Part shown: positions 52,470-61,865 of the stretch, in pieces | How positions within the stretch are numbered: position 1 is the stretch's first letter | How the letters are laid out: every line of letters begins with the position of its first letter | Assembly (NCBI GenBank): GCA_963796565.1 | Contig: CAWCMA010000007.1 | Location: 372,001 to 436,000 of the forward strand | DNA: 64,000 nucleotides | Direction: 5' to 3' | Origin: JAKAVN01 sp963796565 | GTDB taxonomy: Bacteria; Desulfobacterota; Binatia; Binatales; Binataceae | The notes under the pieces: generated by a model | Told to the model about the DNA's origin: nothing | Databases searched by the model: none | Seen by the model: only the letters and a program-made list of their open reading frames with translations | Position numbers and translations under genes: made by a program

Positions 52470-53621
52470 GTGAAGAGTCTCGACGGGATCCGCACCGACG
52501 TCGTCGGCAGCCTGCTGCGGCCCGACGCGCTGGCGCGTGCCCGTCTTCGCCAGGAGCGCGGCGAGATTTCCGACGGCGAATTTCGCGCGGCCGAAAACGA
52601 AGCCGTCGATCGCGCGATCCGTTTGCAGGAGCAAATCGGCCTCGACGTCATCACCGACGGCGAGGTTCGCCGGCTCAATTTCCAGGACAGCTTCGGCGAA
52701 GCGGTTTCGGGCTACGACCGCGGACAGGCGACGCTCGATTTCTACGACCAGCGCACCGCGGGCGCCCAGCCGCTCCAGCGTTTCGATCTCCGGTTGAGCG
52801 ACGAACGCCACAAGGGAACGCCCGTGGTACAGCGCCAGCGCGTGGTCGAGCGGCTGCGTCTGCGGCGCAACCTGGTGCTCGAGGAATACAGCTACGCGGC
52901 CGCGGTCGCGCGCAAGCCGGTCAAGGTCACGCTGATCGGACCCGATCGGATTTCGCAGCGCGTCGACCTGGCCAATTCCGCGCAGGTTTATCCGACGATG
53001 GATGACTTCCTCGCCGACGTGGTCGAAGTCGAGCGCTCGATGATCGCGGGGCTCGCCGGTGCGGGATGCCGTTACGTTCATATCGACGCGCCCGGCTATA
53101 TCGCCTACGTCGACGGCCCATCGCTCGACGCGATGCGGGCGCGGGGTGAAGATCCGCTGGCCAACTTCAGGCGCTCGCTCAAGGCCGACAACGATTTGAT
53201 TCGAGGCTTCGGCGAAGTGACCTTCGGGATTCATCTATGCCGCGGCAACCAGCGCAGCATGTGGCATCGCGAGGGCGCCTACGACGCGATCGCCGAGACG
53301 CTGTTCAACGAACTCGGCCACGACCGTTTCCTGCTCGAGTACGACACGCCGCGCGCCGGCAGCTTCGAGCCGCTGCGCTTCGTACCCAGGGGCAAGATGG
53401 TGGTGCTCGGCCTGGTCAGCACCAAGGTGGCGCAACTCGAAACGATTGACGATCTGAAGCGGCGAATCGATGAAGCCGGCCGCTACCTCGCGCTCGAACA
53501 ACTCGCGCTCAGCCCGCAGTGCGGTTTCGCATCCGAGTTTGTCGGCAATCTGGTCAGCGAGGACGATCAGAAACGCAAGCTTGAACTGATCGTGGAAACC
53601 GCGCGTCAGGTCTGGGGCTGA
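52470..53621 (+). CDS. MetE C-terminal-like (cobalamin-independent methionine synthase family) protein
   Basis: A 383-residue TIM-barrel protein of COG0620. IRTDVVGSLLRP opens it. Zinc ligands are seen in FGIHLCRGNQRSMW and LSPQCGFASEF, with Glu in FLLEYDTPRAGSFEPL. Stand-alone MetE-C proteins are often methyl- or thiol-transfer enzymes in catabolic operons and not true methionine synthases. It is the second gene after the SDR (start codon GTG) and overlaps the convergent aldolase gene end by 16 bases. Confidence 0.88.
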   Translation: MKSLDGIRTDVVGSLLRPDALARARLRQERGEISDGEFRAAENEAVDRAIRLQEQIGLDVITDGEVRRLNFQDSFGEAVSGYDRGQATLDFYDQRTAGAQPLQRFDLRLSDERHKGTPVVQRQRVVERLRLRRNLVLEEYSYAAAVARKPVKVTLIGPDRISQRVDLANSAQVYPTMDDFLADVVEVERSMIAGLAGAGCRYVHIDAPGYIAYVDGPSLDAMRARGEDPLANFRRSLKADNDLIRGFGEVTFGIHLCRGNQRSMWHREGAYDAIAETLFNELGHDRFLLEYDTPRAGSFEPLRFVPRGKMVVLGLVSTKVAQLETIDDLKRRIDEAGRYLALEQLALSPQCGFASEFVGNLVSEDDQKRKLELIVETARQVWG

Positions 53622-54334
53622 AACCGGCGCCGCTCCGCCCGCATCCTCCACAACTCCCAGGACCGATCGATCTGCGCGGCGTTGCAGGCCGCGGCGGCCT
53701 CCGCCTCCTCGCGCGTGAGGTAGGTCACCGCGCCCAGGCGCATCGCCTCGGACTGCAGCGCCGCGCTCTTCTCCGTATAGACCGCGTTGAAGACCGCGTG
53801 CCGCAGGCTGGATCCTACAACCGTGCATCCGTGGCCGCGCATCAGCACTACCGACCCTCGCCCGAGCGATTTGGCCAGGGCCGCGCCCAAAGCGCGGTCG
53901 CGAATCAGCAGATCGGTGCCAGGTCCGGCGGCCGCACGGATTTCGAACACCGAACAGCCTTCGCCGAGAATTCCGCCGAGATGCCAGATGGCGCGCAGGG
54001 GCGCGTCGTTGACCACGCTGAAGGGAACGACCGCCGGCGAATGACTATGCACCACGGCGCCGGCGTCGGGACGCACGCGGTAAATTTCGCTATGGATGAA
54101 TCGCTCGAGGTAGACCGCGCGGCCTTCGGAGTCGAGAGGATTCCCGTCGAGGTCGAACTCCATGATGTCGCCGGCTGTAGTCAGCGCCGGCGCGACGCTG
54201 CGCGCGAGCAGGAACCGGCCGCCCGCAGTCGGATGACGTACGCTGACATGTCCAAACCCGTCGACCACGCCCTGGTCGAACAAAATATGATTCGCCGCCA
54301 CCAGCTCGTGGATCAGGTCCGAAAATTCAGACAT
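53606..54334 (-). CDS. Class II aldolase/adducin-family protein
   Basis: A 242-residue zinc enzyme. ANHILFDQGVVDGFGHVSVRHP opens the fold. Metal ligands are His-x-His in AVVHSHSPAVVPF and His in LMRGHGCTVVG. Family members are aldolases, epimerases or 3,4-dihydroxyphthalate-type decarboxylases. The last gene of the eight-gene operon; its start overlaps the aldehyde dehydrogenase gene by 8 bases. Confidence 0.9.
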   Translation of the reverse strand: MSEFSDLIHELVAANHILFDQGVVDGFGHVSVRHPTAGGRFLLARSVAPALTTAGDIMEFDLDGNPLDSEGRAVYLERFIHSEIYRVRPDAGAVVHSHSPAVVPFSVVNDAPLRAIWHLGGILGEGCSVFEIRAAAGPGTDLLIRDRALGAALAKSLGRGSVVLMRGHGCTVVGSSLRHAVFNAVYTEKSAALQSEAMRLGAVTYLTREEAEAAAACNAAQIDRSWELWRMRAERRRFQPQT

Positions 54335-55814
54335 CGAACTCGACGTGCACGTTTTTGATTTGCGTGGCGTCCATCATTTCTTCGATCGACTCTTCGCGGC
54401 CCACACCCGACTGCTTGTAACCGCCAAACGGAGCGGCGAGGTAATGCGCGCTCGACGAGTTGACCCATACGTAGCCGGCTTCGACGCGCGCGGCGGCACG
54501 ATGCGCGTTGGCAAGATCGCGGGTCCAGATCGAAGCCGTCAGGCCATACTCGACGTCGTTGACGGCCCGCAACATCTCGGCTTCGTCCGACCAGCGAAAC
54601 ACGCTGAGCACCGGGCCGAAGATTTCTTCGCGCGCAATGCGCATTTTGGGCGTGACGTCGGCGAAAATGGTCGGTTCGATGAAAAAGCCTTTGCTTAGAT
54701 GCGAATCCTGAGGCGCTTTGCCGCCGGCGACCAGCCGCGCGCCGTCTTCGACGCCATAGCCGATGTAGCGCATCACCTTGTCGAACTGTTCCTTGCTGAT
54801 CAGGCTGCCCATCATGGTGCTCTGTTCGGTGGGGATACCGGGCTTGATCGCGCGCGCCGCCGCGACCACGCGCTCCAGCACCGCGTCGTGGATCGCCTCG
54901 TGCACGAAGGCGCGGCTGGTCGATCCGCAGGACTGGCCGCACCAGGTGAAGTTCATCCCGCGGATGAGTCCGGCGGCCACCTTGTCGGGGTTGGCGTCGG
55001 GATAAGCGATCAGCGCATTCTTGCCACCCAGTTCGAGCGCGACCTTCTTGAGCGAATCGGCCGAGGCCCGCATGATCGCCTTTCCCGTCGGCACCGAACC
55101 GATCAAGCCAACCTTCGCGATCAGCGGATGCGTCGTCAGCGCGGCCCCGCACTCGCGGCCGCCCGGAAGCACGGAGAACACGCCGGGCGGAAACAGCGGG
55201 CCGACCAGCTCGGCGAATCGCAAGGAGGAGAGCGGCGCCTGTTCGGGCGGCTTGACGATGAGCGTGTTGCCGGTGGCGAGCGGCGCGCCGGTGCGCATCG
55301 CGGCGAACAACAACGGATGGTTGAAGGCATTGATACGCGCGATCACTCCGAGCGGCTCGCGCAGCGTGTAGTTGAGCACGCCGGGGCCCATCGGGATGGT
55401 GCTGCCTCTGACCTCGCTGACCAGGCCGGCGAAGTATTCCACGCTGGCGGCGCCGATGGCCGAATCGTTGATCATCTCGGCGATCGGATTGCCGCAATCG
55501 GCGGCGTCGATGAGCGCGAGTTCGCGCCCGTGCCGGCGCAGCAGCGCCGCGACCTCGCGCAGAATCTTCGCGCGCTCCAGCGGCTTCACGTCGCGCCATT
55601 GGAAAAATGCCGCATGCGCCGCGCGCACCGCGCGATCGACGTCTTCCGCCCCGGCCCACGCGACCTTGCCTAGCGACTGTCCGGTCGAGGGACTCCAGAC
55701 CTCGGTGCGGGCGCCTTCGGTCGCGGCGTGCCAGCCGCCCGAGTGGTAGAGTTCGCGCGGAATCGAGGCGACCAGTTCTCTTTGGTCGATCGTTTGCTGC
55801 ATTGCGTCAGACAT
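54327..55814 (-). CDS. Aldehyde dehydrogenase
   Basis: A 495-residue NAD(P)-dependent dehydrogenase. The catalytic Cys is in FTWCGQSCGSTSRAF, and the general base Glu in VALELGGKNALI. INAFNHPLLFAAMRTGAPLATGNT and EEIFGPVLSVFRW are family blocks. AAGGAAA precedes the ATG. It likely oxidises an aldehyde formed in the ring-cleavage route. It is coupled by overlap to the aldolase gene. Confidence 0.95.
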   Translation of the reverse strand: MSDAMQQTIDQRELVASIPRELYHSGGWHAATEGARTEVWSPSTGQSLGKVAWAGAEDVDRAVRAAHAAFFQWRDVKPLERAKILREVAALLRRHGRELALIDAADCGNPIAEMINDSAIGAASVEYFAGLVSEVRGSTIPMGPGVLNYTLREPLGVIARINAFNHPLLFAAMRTGAPLATGNTLIVKPPEQAPLSSLRFAELVGPLFPPGVFSVLPGGRECGAALTTHPLIAKVGLIGSVPTGKAIMRASADSLKKVALELGGKNALIAYPDANPDKVAAGLIRGMNFTWCGQSCGSTSRAFVHEAIHDAVLERVVAAARAIKPGIPTEQSTMMGSLISKEQFDKVMRYIGYGVEDGARLVAGGKAPQDSHLSKGFFIEPTIFADVTPKMRIAREEIFGPVLSVFRWSDEAEMLRAVNDVEYGLTASIWTRDLANAHRAAARVEAGYVWVNSSSAHYLAAPFGGYKQSGVGREESIEEMMDATQIKNVHVEFDV

Positions 55815-55880
55815 TTGAAATTTTTCCTTGGGGAAATTTTCCTTCTGCGCGCGCTCCGAGATCGACGCCGCTTCGATTCT

Positions 55881-57014
55881 CTAACGAAGCCCGGCCTGTC
55901 TCGCGAGCGGCATGATCTCGTGCTTGAACTGCCGCATCCCGTCGATGTAACGCGGCCACGAAAGCACCGCGCCATCGAGCCCCATTTCCGAGAGCCGCTC
56001 CAACCCTTCGACAATCTGTTCGTTGGTGCCGACGAGCGGATAACCGCCCCATCCCGCAATGAAGTGCCGCTTCATCGATCGCAGAGTCTCCGGGGGCAAA
56101 ATATTAGCGTTGATGCCCATCGTTTCGACCAGGTTGGTCACCGCCACCCAATCGCCCTTTTGATTTACGTAGTAATCCAAAAAGTCACGAGCTTCTTTTT
56201 CCGTCTCGCCCTGGACGACGTAGGCGGCGGTCCACAACTGCAGGTCGCGGCCGTATTCGCGGCGCGCAAGCTCCCGATAGCTGCTGACCCGGGCCCTGGC
56301 GCCGGCCGCATCGTCGGGATCGAAAATGACGAACGCCACGTCGCAATACTTGGCCGCGTAGTGGCGTCCCTTTTCGGAACCGCCCGCGTTCATCACGACC
56401 GGATACGGCGCCTGGATCGGCTTGGGGCGCAGAATTCCCTTTTTGATCTGGTAGTAGTTGCCGCTGTAATCGAATTCCTCGTCCTCGGTCCAAAGGCGCT
56501 TGATGATGTCCAGCCATTCGATCGCGCAATCGTAGCGAAGGTCGTGATCCATCTGGGGCGCGCCGAACATCTCGATCTCGGGTAGAAACCAGCCGGTGAC
56601 GATGTTGAGCGCGAAACGGCCGCCGGTAACGTGATCGATAGTCGTGGCCTGCTTGGCGGCCATAATCGGATGCACCGTCGGCACGTGCGAGGTCGCGAAT
56701 ACGGCGGGGTATTTCGTCGCCGCGCCGATCGCGGCGGCCCAGGTGTATGGCTCGAAGCCGGCGCCGTTGAAATTCGTGACGCCGCCGAAGCCCTTCCAGC
56801 GGCCGACCGGCACCAGCGCTTCGAACTCCATCTCATCCGCCAGCCGCGCCAGCGTTAGCGTGCTCTGCCAGTCGGCCTTCAGCGTGCCGTCGATGGTGGT
56901 GATCGCGCATCCGTGGCTCAGGTTGCTGGAGAACGTGCCGAGCTTGAGCTTGCGGTCGTTGAAGAGCGGATTGGTCTTGCGGCGCGGATCGTCCGCGCTT
57001 TTGTGCATGCTCAT
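55881..57014 (-). CDS. LLM-class FMN-dependent monooxygenase (SsuD/RutA-like)
   Basis: A 377-residue luciferase-like enzyme of the reduced-flavin type: LKLGTFSSNLSHGCAITTID, FEALVPVGRWKGFGG, ATTIDHVTGGRFALNIVTGW, PVVMNAGGSEKGRHYAAKYCDVAF and AGWGGYPLVGTNEQIVEGLERL. These are nearer to RutA/NtaA/SsuD than the other four in the window. It starts immediately after the DapA-family gene. It may open a ring or cleave C-S or C-N bonds; a flavin reductase is not adjacent. Confidence 0.92.
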   Translation of the reverse strand: MSMHKSADDPRRKTNPLFNDRKLKLGTFSSNLSHGCAITTIDGTLKADWQSTLTLARLADEMEFEALVPVGRWKGFGGVTNFNGAGFEPYTWAAAIGAATKYPAVFATSHVPTVHPIMAAKQATTIDHVTGGRFALNIVTGWFLPEIEMFGAPQMDHDLRYDCAIEWLDIIKRLWTEDEEFDYSGNYYQIKKGILRPKPIQAPYPVVMNAGGSEKGRHYAAKYCDVAFVIFDPDDAAGARARVSSYRELARREYGRDLQLWTAAYVVQGETEKEARDFLDYYVNQKGDWVAVTNLVETMGINANILPPETLRSMKRHFIAGWGGYPLVGTNEQIVEGLERLSEMGLDGAVLSWPRYIDGMRQFKHEIMPLARQAGLR

Positions 57015-57923
57015 TCAAGTTGCTCCAAGCAGGCCGGCTCGCGCGAGCACCCCGTCCAGCCGCGCCGCGAGCTCAGGCGTCGCTGGCATCATCGGCAGCC
57101 GATGCTCCTCGGTTTCGAGCAGCCCCATCCGCTTCATCATGTATTTGAGCGGCGTGGGATTGGTGTCGAAGAAGATCGCCTGGTTGAGCTCGAACAGCGC
57201 GTCGTGCGCGGCGCGTGCCGGCGCAAGCCGCTCCGCGAAGACGTCCTCGCACATCCGCGCGAGCGCCCGGGGCTTCAGATTTCCCGCCGCATTCATCAGA
57301 CCGCACGCTCCGATCGCCATCATTGGAAAACTCAGTTCCTCCAAACCGACGAAGATGCGGAAATCATTGCCCATCCGCGCGAGCACCTGGGTAACCAGCG
57401 CGAGGTCATTGGCCGCGTGCTTCATCCCGACCAGGTTGGGCGTGCGCTCGGCGATACGTTCGATGGTGACGGCCTCGACGTTCACCGCCGCGCGTCCGGG
57501 TATGTGGTAGATGAGCATCGGCAGCCGCGTGCGCCGTCCGATATCGACATAGTATTCGACCAGGCCGCGCTGCGGCGGCCGGATGAAATACGGGGTCACG
57601 ACCAGCACCGCGTCGGCGCCCGCTTTTTCGGCGGCCGCGGTCAGCTCGATCGTGTCGGCATGCGATTGCGAACCGGTGGCTGCGACCACCGGTACGCGGC
57701 CACGCGCGGTTTGCACAGCGAGCCGCACCAACTCATTACGCTCCGCGACGCTGAGCGTGCTCGGTTCGGCGGTGGTGCCGTTGACGACGACTCCGTGCGA
57801 GCCTTCGGCCACCTGCCGTTCGACCATCCGCGCGTAGACGTCATAATCCACCGCGCCATCGCGAAAGGGCGTGACCAGGGGCGGGTAGGAGCCGCGCAGG
57901 AAGTTTTTGTTCAGCGCCAGCAT
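57015..57923 (-). CDS. DapA/DHDPS-family lyase (class I aldolase)
   Basis: A 302-residue N-acetylneuraminate lyase/dihydrodipicolinate synthase-like enzyme. The Schiff-base Lys is in LVGMKHAANDLAL and the Tyr in MLIYHIPGRAAV. GVVVNGTTAEPSTLSVAERNELV is the pyruvate-binding block, with Thr-Thr replaced in part. Relatives in aromatic catabolism act as hydratase-aldolases releasing pyruvate. It ends one base before the LLM gene start. Confidence 0.93.
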   Translation of the reverse strand: MLALNKNFLRGSYPPLVTPFRDGAVDYDVYARMVERQVAEGSHGVVVNGTTAEPSTLSVAERNELVRLAVQTARGRVPVVAATGSQSHADTIELTAAAEKAGADAVLVVTPYFIRPPQRGLVEYYVDIGRRTRLPMLIYHIPGRAAVNVEAVTIERIAERTPNLVGMKHAANDLALVTQVLARMGNDFRIFVGLEELSFPMMAIGACGLMNAAGNLKPRALARMCEDVFAERLAPARAAHDALFELNQAIFFDTNPTPLKYMMKRMGLLETEEHRLPMMPATPELAARLDGVLARAGLLGAT

Positions 57924-57927
57924 CGCG

Positions 57928-59016
57928 TCAAGCGACCTTGGCCCGGTTGGTGTCGAAGCCGTGGCTCGAACCCAACAGCCGCGCCGGATGCTTCAAGTCC
58001 TCCTGCCACATCAGCGAATCCATCGCGATGTTGAGCGGGCTGTCCTGGATGGTCAGTTCGTACACCGGCTCGTCGTTGGAGGCGTGGTGGTGCACCGCCC
58101 ATCCCGGCGCCGACAGCATCAGGTCGCCGGCCTTCCACGGCAGCACCTTGCCCTGCACCGTACTGTAGCCGCTGCCCGAGAAGTAGTAATTGATGGCGGC
58201 GGCGGCGTGACGATGCGGCTTGTCGACGATGCGCGGCGGCCGCACGGTCATGGTTGCGAAGAAATTGTGCGTCGTGCCGTTGGTGCGTCCGGTGGCCGGG
58301 TTATACAGCAGGTACAGTCGCCGCCCGACGTAGGAAGATCCCAGCGCCTGCAATTTGTCGAGATGCTCCTTGACCTGGCGCCACGGCCAGAATAGCACCG
58401 GCGACTCGAGCACGTCCGGGCTTATCAGCTTCTCGTAGGGCAGCAGGTAGGCGCCGTCGCTGTTGAGCGCGAAGGTGCCGAACGGGTTGACGTGACGCGC
58501 GTCAGGCTCGCCGGACGGCGCCTCGCCCTTGACTTCTTCGGCCGGCGGGTTTTCCTCGACGATATGTGCGTTCATCTTTTCCAGCAGCGCGGCGTTACTG
58601 TAGGTCAGCCGCACCTGCAGGTCGTCGCTGTCGTTGAAATTCTGGTAGACGTTGAACGAGGGCGTATTCCACACGTCGTACTGGCTGAAGTTGATCTGCC
58701 GGCCGTTGACGATCGCGTGCCCGCGGCCGCGGATGCAGAAGTTGACCTGCGAGGAGTTGTGGCGGATCGGCTTGGTGCGCTCGCCCGGCTTGAGCACGTC
58801 AAGCGCGACCTGGATGCCGGGAGCAAGCCCGGTGCCGTTTTCGTTGGGATGAACGATGAGCGAACGTCGCCGCCCATTTGCCGGTGGCGGCAAGCTCGCG
58901 AGCCGGTCCACCTCCGCTTCGATCTCTTCCTTTGAGATGACGATCGAGGGCCACAGGTCGAGCTTGGGAGTTACGTAACCGCTGCGATCGACGAATCTGG
59001 ATTTTGTTTCGCTCAT
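57928..59016 (-). CDS. Bicupin ring-cleavage dioxygenase, gentisate 1,2-dioxygenase-like
   Basis: A 362-residue protein with two cupin domains. The second has DKPHRHAAAAINYYFSGSG and AGDLMLSAPGWAVHHHASND, which fit the iron histidines of gentisate-type ring-cleaving dioxygenases; the first has RHNSSQVNFCIRGRGHAIVNG. The ATG at 59016 is chosen because GAGG precedes it. It probably cleaves a 2,5-dihydroxy- or hydroxy-amino-aromatic ring formed by the upstream Rieske enzyme. Confidence 0.85.
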   Translation of the reverse strand: MSETKSRFVDRSGYVTPKLDLWPSIVISKEEIEAEVDRLASLPPPANGRRRSLIVHPNENGTGLAPGIQVALDVLKPGERTKPIRHNSSQVNFCIRGRGHAIVNGRQINFSQYDVWNTPSFNVYQNFNDSDDLQVRLTYSNAALLEKMNAHIVEENPPAEEVKGEAPSGEPDARHVNPFGTFALNSDGAYLLPYEKLISPDVLESPVLFWPWRQVKEHLDKLQALGSSYVGRRLYLLYNPATGRTNGTTHNFFATMTVRPPRIVDKPHRHAAAAINYYFSGSGYSTVQGKVLPWKAGDLMLSAPGWAVHHHASNDEPVYELTIQDSPLNIAMDSLMWQEDLKHPARLLGSSHGFDTNRAKVA

Positions 59017-59074
59017 TGATATTGCCTCGCGATTGAATTTGCAGCCGCCGGAATCTTGCGCGCCGGCGCTGCTT

Positions 59075-60070
59075 CTATACTTTTCCGCCGCCCAGCCGCG
59101 GCTTGGCCCGAAGCGTCGGAGCCACTGGCCGTCCCACGCCGTTGGCACGCGCTCGGCGCAGAACCTCCACTCCGACCGAAAGATCCGAAATGCCCATGCC
59201 CATCGCCTTGAACAGCGTCAGGTCCGCTGCGGCAGGACGGCCTTTACCCGCCGCGATCACGCGGCTCAGCGCGACCACGCCATTCCAGGCTCGATCGTCG
59301 TTGCCGTAAAACTCGGTGAACTCGCGCGAGAGACTGCGCACTCCGGGAACCGTGTCGGCCGCGACGACGGCGCATCGCGCGAGCATCGACGGCTCGAACT
59401 CCGCGCGCTCGGGCACAACCGCTCCGACCGCGTTGATATGCGCTCCCGGCGCGACCATCGCGGAGTGCAAAAAGGGCGCGGTCGCGCGCGTGACCAGGGT
59501 TATGATGTAGGCGTCTTTTACGGCCGCCGCGACGCTCGCGACGGGTTCGACTTCCAATTTCAGTTCCGCGCTCGCGCGCTTGGCGAAGGCGGCGGCGTTT
59601 TCGGGGTTGCGGCTGGCCACCCGCACGCGCCGCAGTTTTCGCACCGCGGCAACCGCGGCGACTTGCGCCAGTGCCTGTTTGCCCGCTCCAACGAGCGCCA
59701 TTTCGGATGCATCCGGCGCGGAGAGCCATCGAGTCGCGAGCCCGCTGATTGCGGCGGTGCGCAACTGTCCCAGCGCGAACGCTTCTATCACCGCCGCAAG
59801 CTGGCCGTTGGCGGCGTCGAACAGGATCAGCAGTGGATTCGCGCCGCCCTCGGTATGCGCCCAGGTCTTGGTGCCGACCACTCCCTCGGCGAGCATGGTG
59901 GCGCCGATCGCATGCAGCGTGTCGCCGTGACCGAATGTCGTATGAGTCTTCACCATGTTGACGGCGCCGCCCGCGGCCTCCGCCGAGAGTCCTCGCTCCA
60001 GCGCCGCGATCGCGTCGCCCATGTCGACCAGCGCGGCGACCTCGGCCTCCGTGATCCAGAGCGCGCTCAT
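59075..60070 (-). CDS. Ornithine cyclodeaminase/mu-crystallin-family protein
   Basis: A 331-residue NAD(P)-binding protein. The cofactor loop is MALVGAGKQALAQVAAVAAVRKLRRVRVASRN, and HINAVGAVVPERAEFEP with KTWAHTEGGANPLLILFDAANGQLAAVIEA are family blocks. Members cyclise ornithine or act as imine reductases and amino acid dehydrogenases. Its ATG overlaps the Rieske beta stop (ATGA). In this operon an imine or amino acid intermediate is suggested. Confidence 0.9.
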   Translation of the reverse strand: MSALWITEAEVAALVDMGDAIAALERGLSAEAAGGAVNMVKTHTTFGHGDTLHAIGATMLAEGVVGTKTWAHTEGGANPLLILFDAANGQLAAVIEAFALGQLRTAAISGLATRWLSAPDASEMALVGAGKQALAQVAAVAAVRKLRRVRVASRNPENAAAFAKRASAELKLEVEPVASVAAAVKDAYIITLVTRATAPFLHSAMVAPGAHINAVGAVVPERAEFEPSMLARCAVVAADTVPGVRSLSREFTEFYGNDDRAWNGVVALSRVIAAGKGRPAAADLTLFKAMGMGISDLSVGVEVLRRARANGVGRPVAPTLRAKPRLGGGKV

Positions 60071-60552
60071 AGAGGATAAATCAGCGAGTTCGGCACCATC
60101 ACGGTGTCGTACACGCAGGTTCGCGATTTGAATTTGAGCACGTCGCCGTCGCGTACGAGCCTGTCGATGTAGCGCCCCGCGCTCAGGATCCGCGTTTCAT
60201 CGTCGACCAGAGTCTGCAGCACGGCGTAGTTGGCCTGTACGTCGACGCCGTCGGCCGTCGCGGGCGCGATCTTGAGCGAACTGACTAGGTGGCGCAGCGC
60301 GCGCGGCGCGAACATCTGGGTTTGGCGAATCGTGACCACGCGGTCGGTCAGCATCGCTTTGCTCTCGCATCGCATCAACGCGAGCGGCAGCGCGCGTTCA
60401 CGATTCTCGCGCGAGACGATCTGATAAAGACAATCGTCGGTGAAAAACTCCGGCCACTGTTCCAGCTCGAAATTGTCCAGCACGTGAGCGTACTCGGTGT
60501 ACAGCTCTTCGATTTCGAGCCGCAAGCTGAGGTCCTGTTGCGCGCGCGCCAT
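60067..60552 (-). CDS. Aromatic-ring-hydroxylating oxygenase, beta subunit
   Basis: A 161-residue NTF2-fold small subunit: IEELYTEYAHVLDNFELEQWPEFFTDDCLYQI and LSAGRYIDRLVRDGDVLKFKSRTCVYDT are typical of NagH/BenB-type beta subunits. It follows the alpha subunit by 5 bases. Beta subunits mostly stabilise the hexamer. Confidence 0.92.
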   Translation of the reverse strand: MARAQQDLSLRLEIEELYTEYAHVLDNFELEQWPEFFTDDCLYQIVSRENRERALPLALMRCESKAMLTDRVVTIRQTQMFAPRALRHLVSSLKIAPATADGVDVQANYAVLQTLVDDETRILSAGRYIDRLVRDGDVLKFKSRTCVYDTVMVPNSLIYPL

Positions 60553-60557
60553 CAGGA

Positions 60558-61793
60558 TCAGAACTCCATCACCTCGCGGTAATGCTTATAAAAGGCGCGG
60601 ATCGCCGCTTCGGTCACCATGTGGTCCTTGTCGTCGGTGCCGCGCCCGTCCATCTCGAGCACGCCGGCTCCGCCGGGGCGTTGCCGGACGCCCTGCTGCG
60701 AGAACTCCATCACCTCGCCGTCGTCGATCGAGACCAGCCCCGCGGGGCCCATCAGGTTCGCCTGACGCAACCGGCGCTGGGTCATTTCGGGGGTGTCGTT
60801 CGCGTAGCCGAAGAACGTCCACATCAGATCGAAGACTTCCGGGCCGCGCGGCACCAGATGGCGCATCGCCAGCGTGTTCGATTGTTGCTGGATAATGATG
60901 TTGGGCCACAGCGTCTGCATCACGACTGTGTCCGCGCCCGAAAACTCGCGCACCGGATCGAGCAGGCGCGGATCGCTCAGTTTGAAGTCGGCGCGGAAGT
61001 TTTTCATTTCCTTGGTGGTCGCGTTGATCTTCTGTTCGCCCTTGCTGGAAGTGAGCACGCAATGCATCCCGCTCGAGTCCATCTTCACCGCCGAGGGCTG
61101 GTCGGCGCGGAACAGGCCGAAGGTGACCAGGAACACGTGCAGCAGGCTCGCGTGGTAGGGATCCTTGATGTTCTCGAACATCAGCTTCCAGTTGGCGGGG
61201 ATGCGCTGGCGCGAATAGCCGAGCACGCGCAGTTCGCGTCCGTCGAACACGCGATCGAAATACGGCAGCATCGCGGGGCCGAGATATTCCTCCAGCGGTG
61301 GCACGGCGGAGTCGAAGCTGGCGAAGATCACGCCGTGGCGCGTCGCAATGCTGAGCCGCGTCAGTCCGGTTTGCGACGGGTCGAAATCTTCGGGCATCCC
61401 GCCATTGCCGTTGACGCCGCGGCGAAACGGCACTCCCGTGAGGTTGCCCTTCAGATCGTAGCTCCATTGATGATAGGGGCAGGTGAAGGAGCGCGTGTTG
61501 CCCCAGTTGGCGCGGCAGAACTGAACTCCACGATGGGCGCAGCGGTTGAGCATCACGTTGATCCCGCCGCTCTTGTCGCGCACCACGATCACCGGGCGTT
61601 CGCCGACGTGGCTGCGGACAAAATCGCCGGGCTGGGGGATTTCGGCCTCGAGCGCGACGTAGTTCCAGTAAGGGCCTGAAAAAATGCGCGTTTGCTCCAG
61701 CGCGTAGACCTCAGGATCGGTATAGACCCAGTAAGGGACGCGGCCCAGACCTTCGGGCGGCCAGCGGTGGGAGTTTTGCGCGACTGCTTCCAC
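60558..61793 (-). CDS. Rieske aromatic-ring-hydroxylating oxygenase, alpha subunit
   Basis: A 411-residue catalytic subunit. Rieske ligands are C-A-H in NRCAHRGVQFC and CPYH in SFTCPYHQWSYDLKGN (CxH-x17-CxxH, about 84-107). The iron site is FENIKDPYHASLLH (DxxHxxxxH, about 208). Length and partner match salicylate 5-hydroxylase/anthranilate-type systems. ACGGAGAG precedes the GTG. Ferredoxin and reductase are not in the window. Confidence 0.94.
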   Translation of the reverse strand: MEAVAQNSHRWPPEGLGRVPYWVYTDPEVYALEQTRIFSGPYWNYVALEAEIPQPGDFVRSHVGERPVIVVRDKSGGINVMLNRCAHRGVQFCRANWGNTRSFTCPYHQWSYDLKGNLTGVPFRRGVNGNGGMPEDFDPSQTGLTRLSIATRHGVIFASFDSAVPPLEEYLGPAMLPYFDRVFDGRELRVLGYSRQRIPANWKLMFENIKDPYHASLLHVFLVTFGLFRADQPSAVKMDSSGMHCVLTSSKGEQKINATTKEMKNFRADFKLSDPRLLDPVREFSGADTVVMQTLWPNIIIQQQSNTLAMRHLVPRGPEVFDLMWTFFGYANDTPEMTQRRLRQANLMGPAGLVSIDDGEVMEFSQQGVRQRPGGAGVLEMDGRGTDDKDHMVTEAAIRAFYKHYREVMEF

Positions 61794-61865
61794 GTGTACT
61801 CTCCGTCCAATGAGGTGGCGCGCCGAACAGCTTCACTCGCGGGCAGGGCGCCAAATGCCAAGCTG

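Noticed and set aside
51711..53234. Long open frame on the minus strand (about 507 codons)
   Set aside because: It is antisense to the SDR and MetE-like genes and has a low-complexity Arg/Asp/His composition.
56913..58034. Open frame on the plus strand
   Set aside because: It is antisense to the DapA-family and luciferase-like genes, which have full family motifs.
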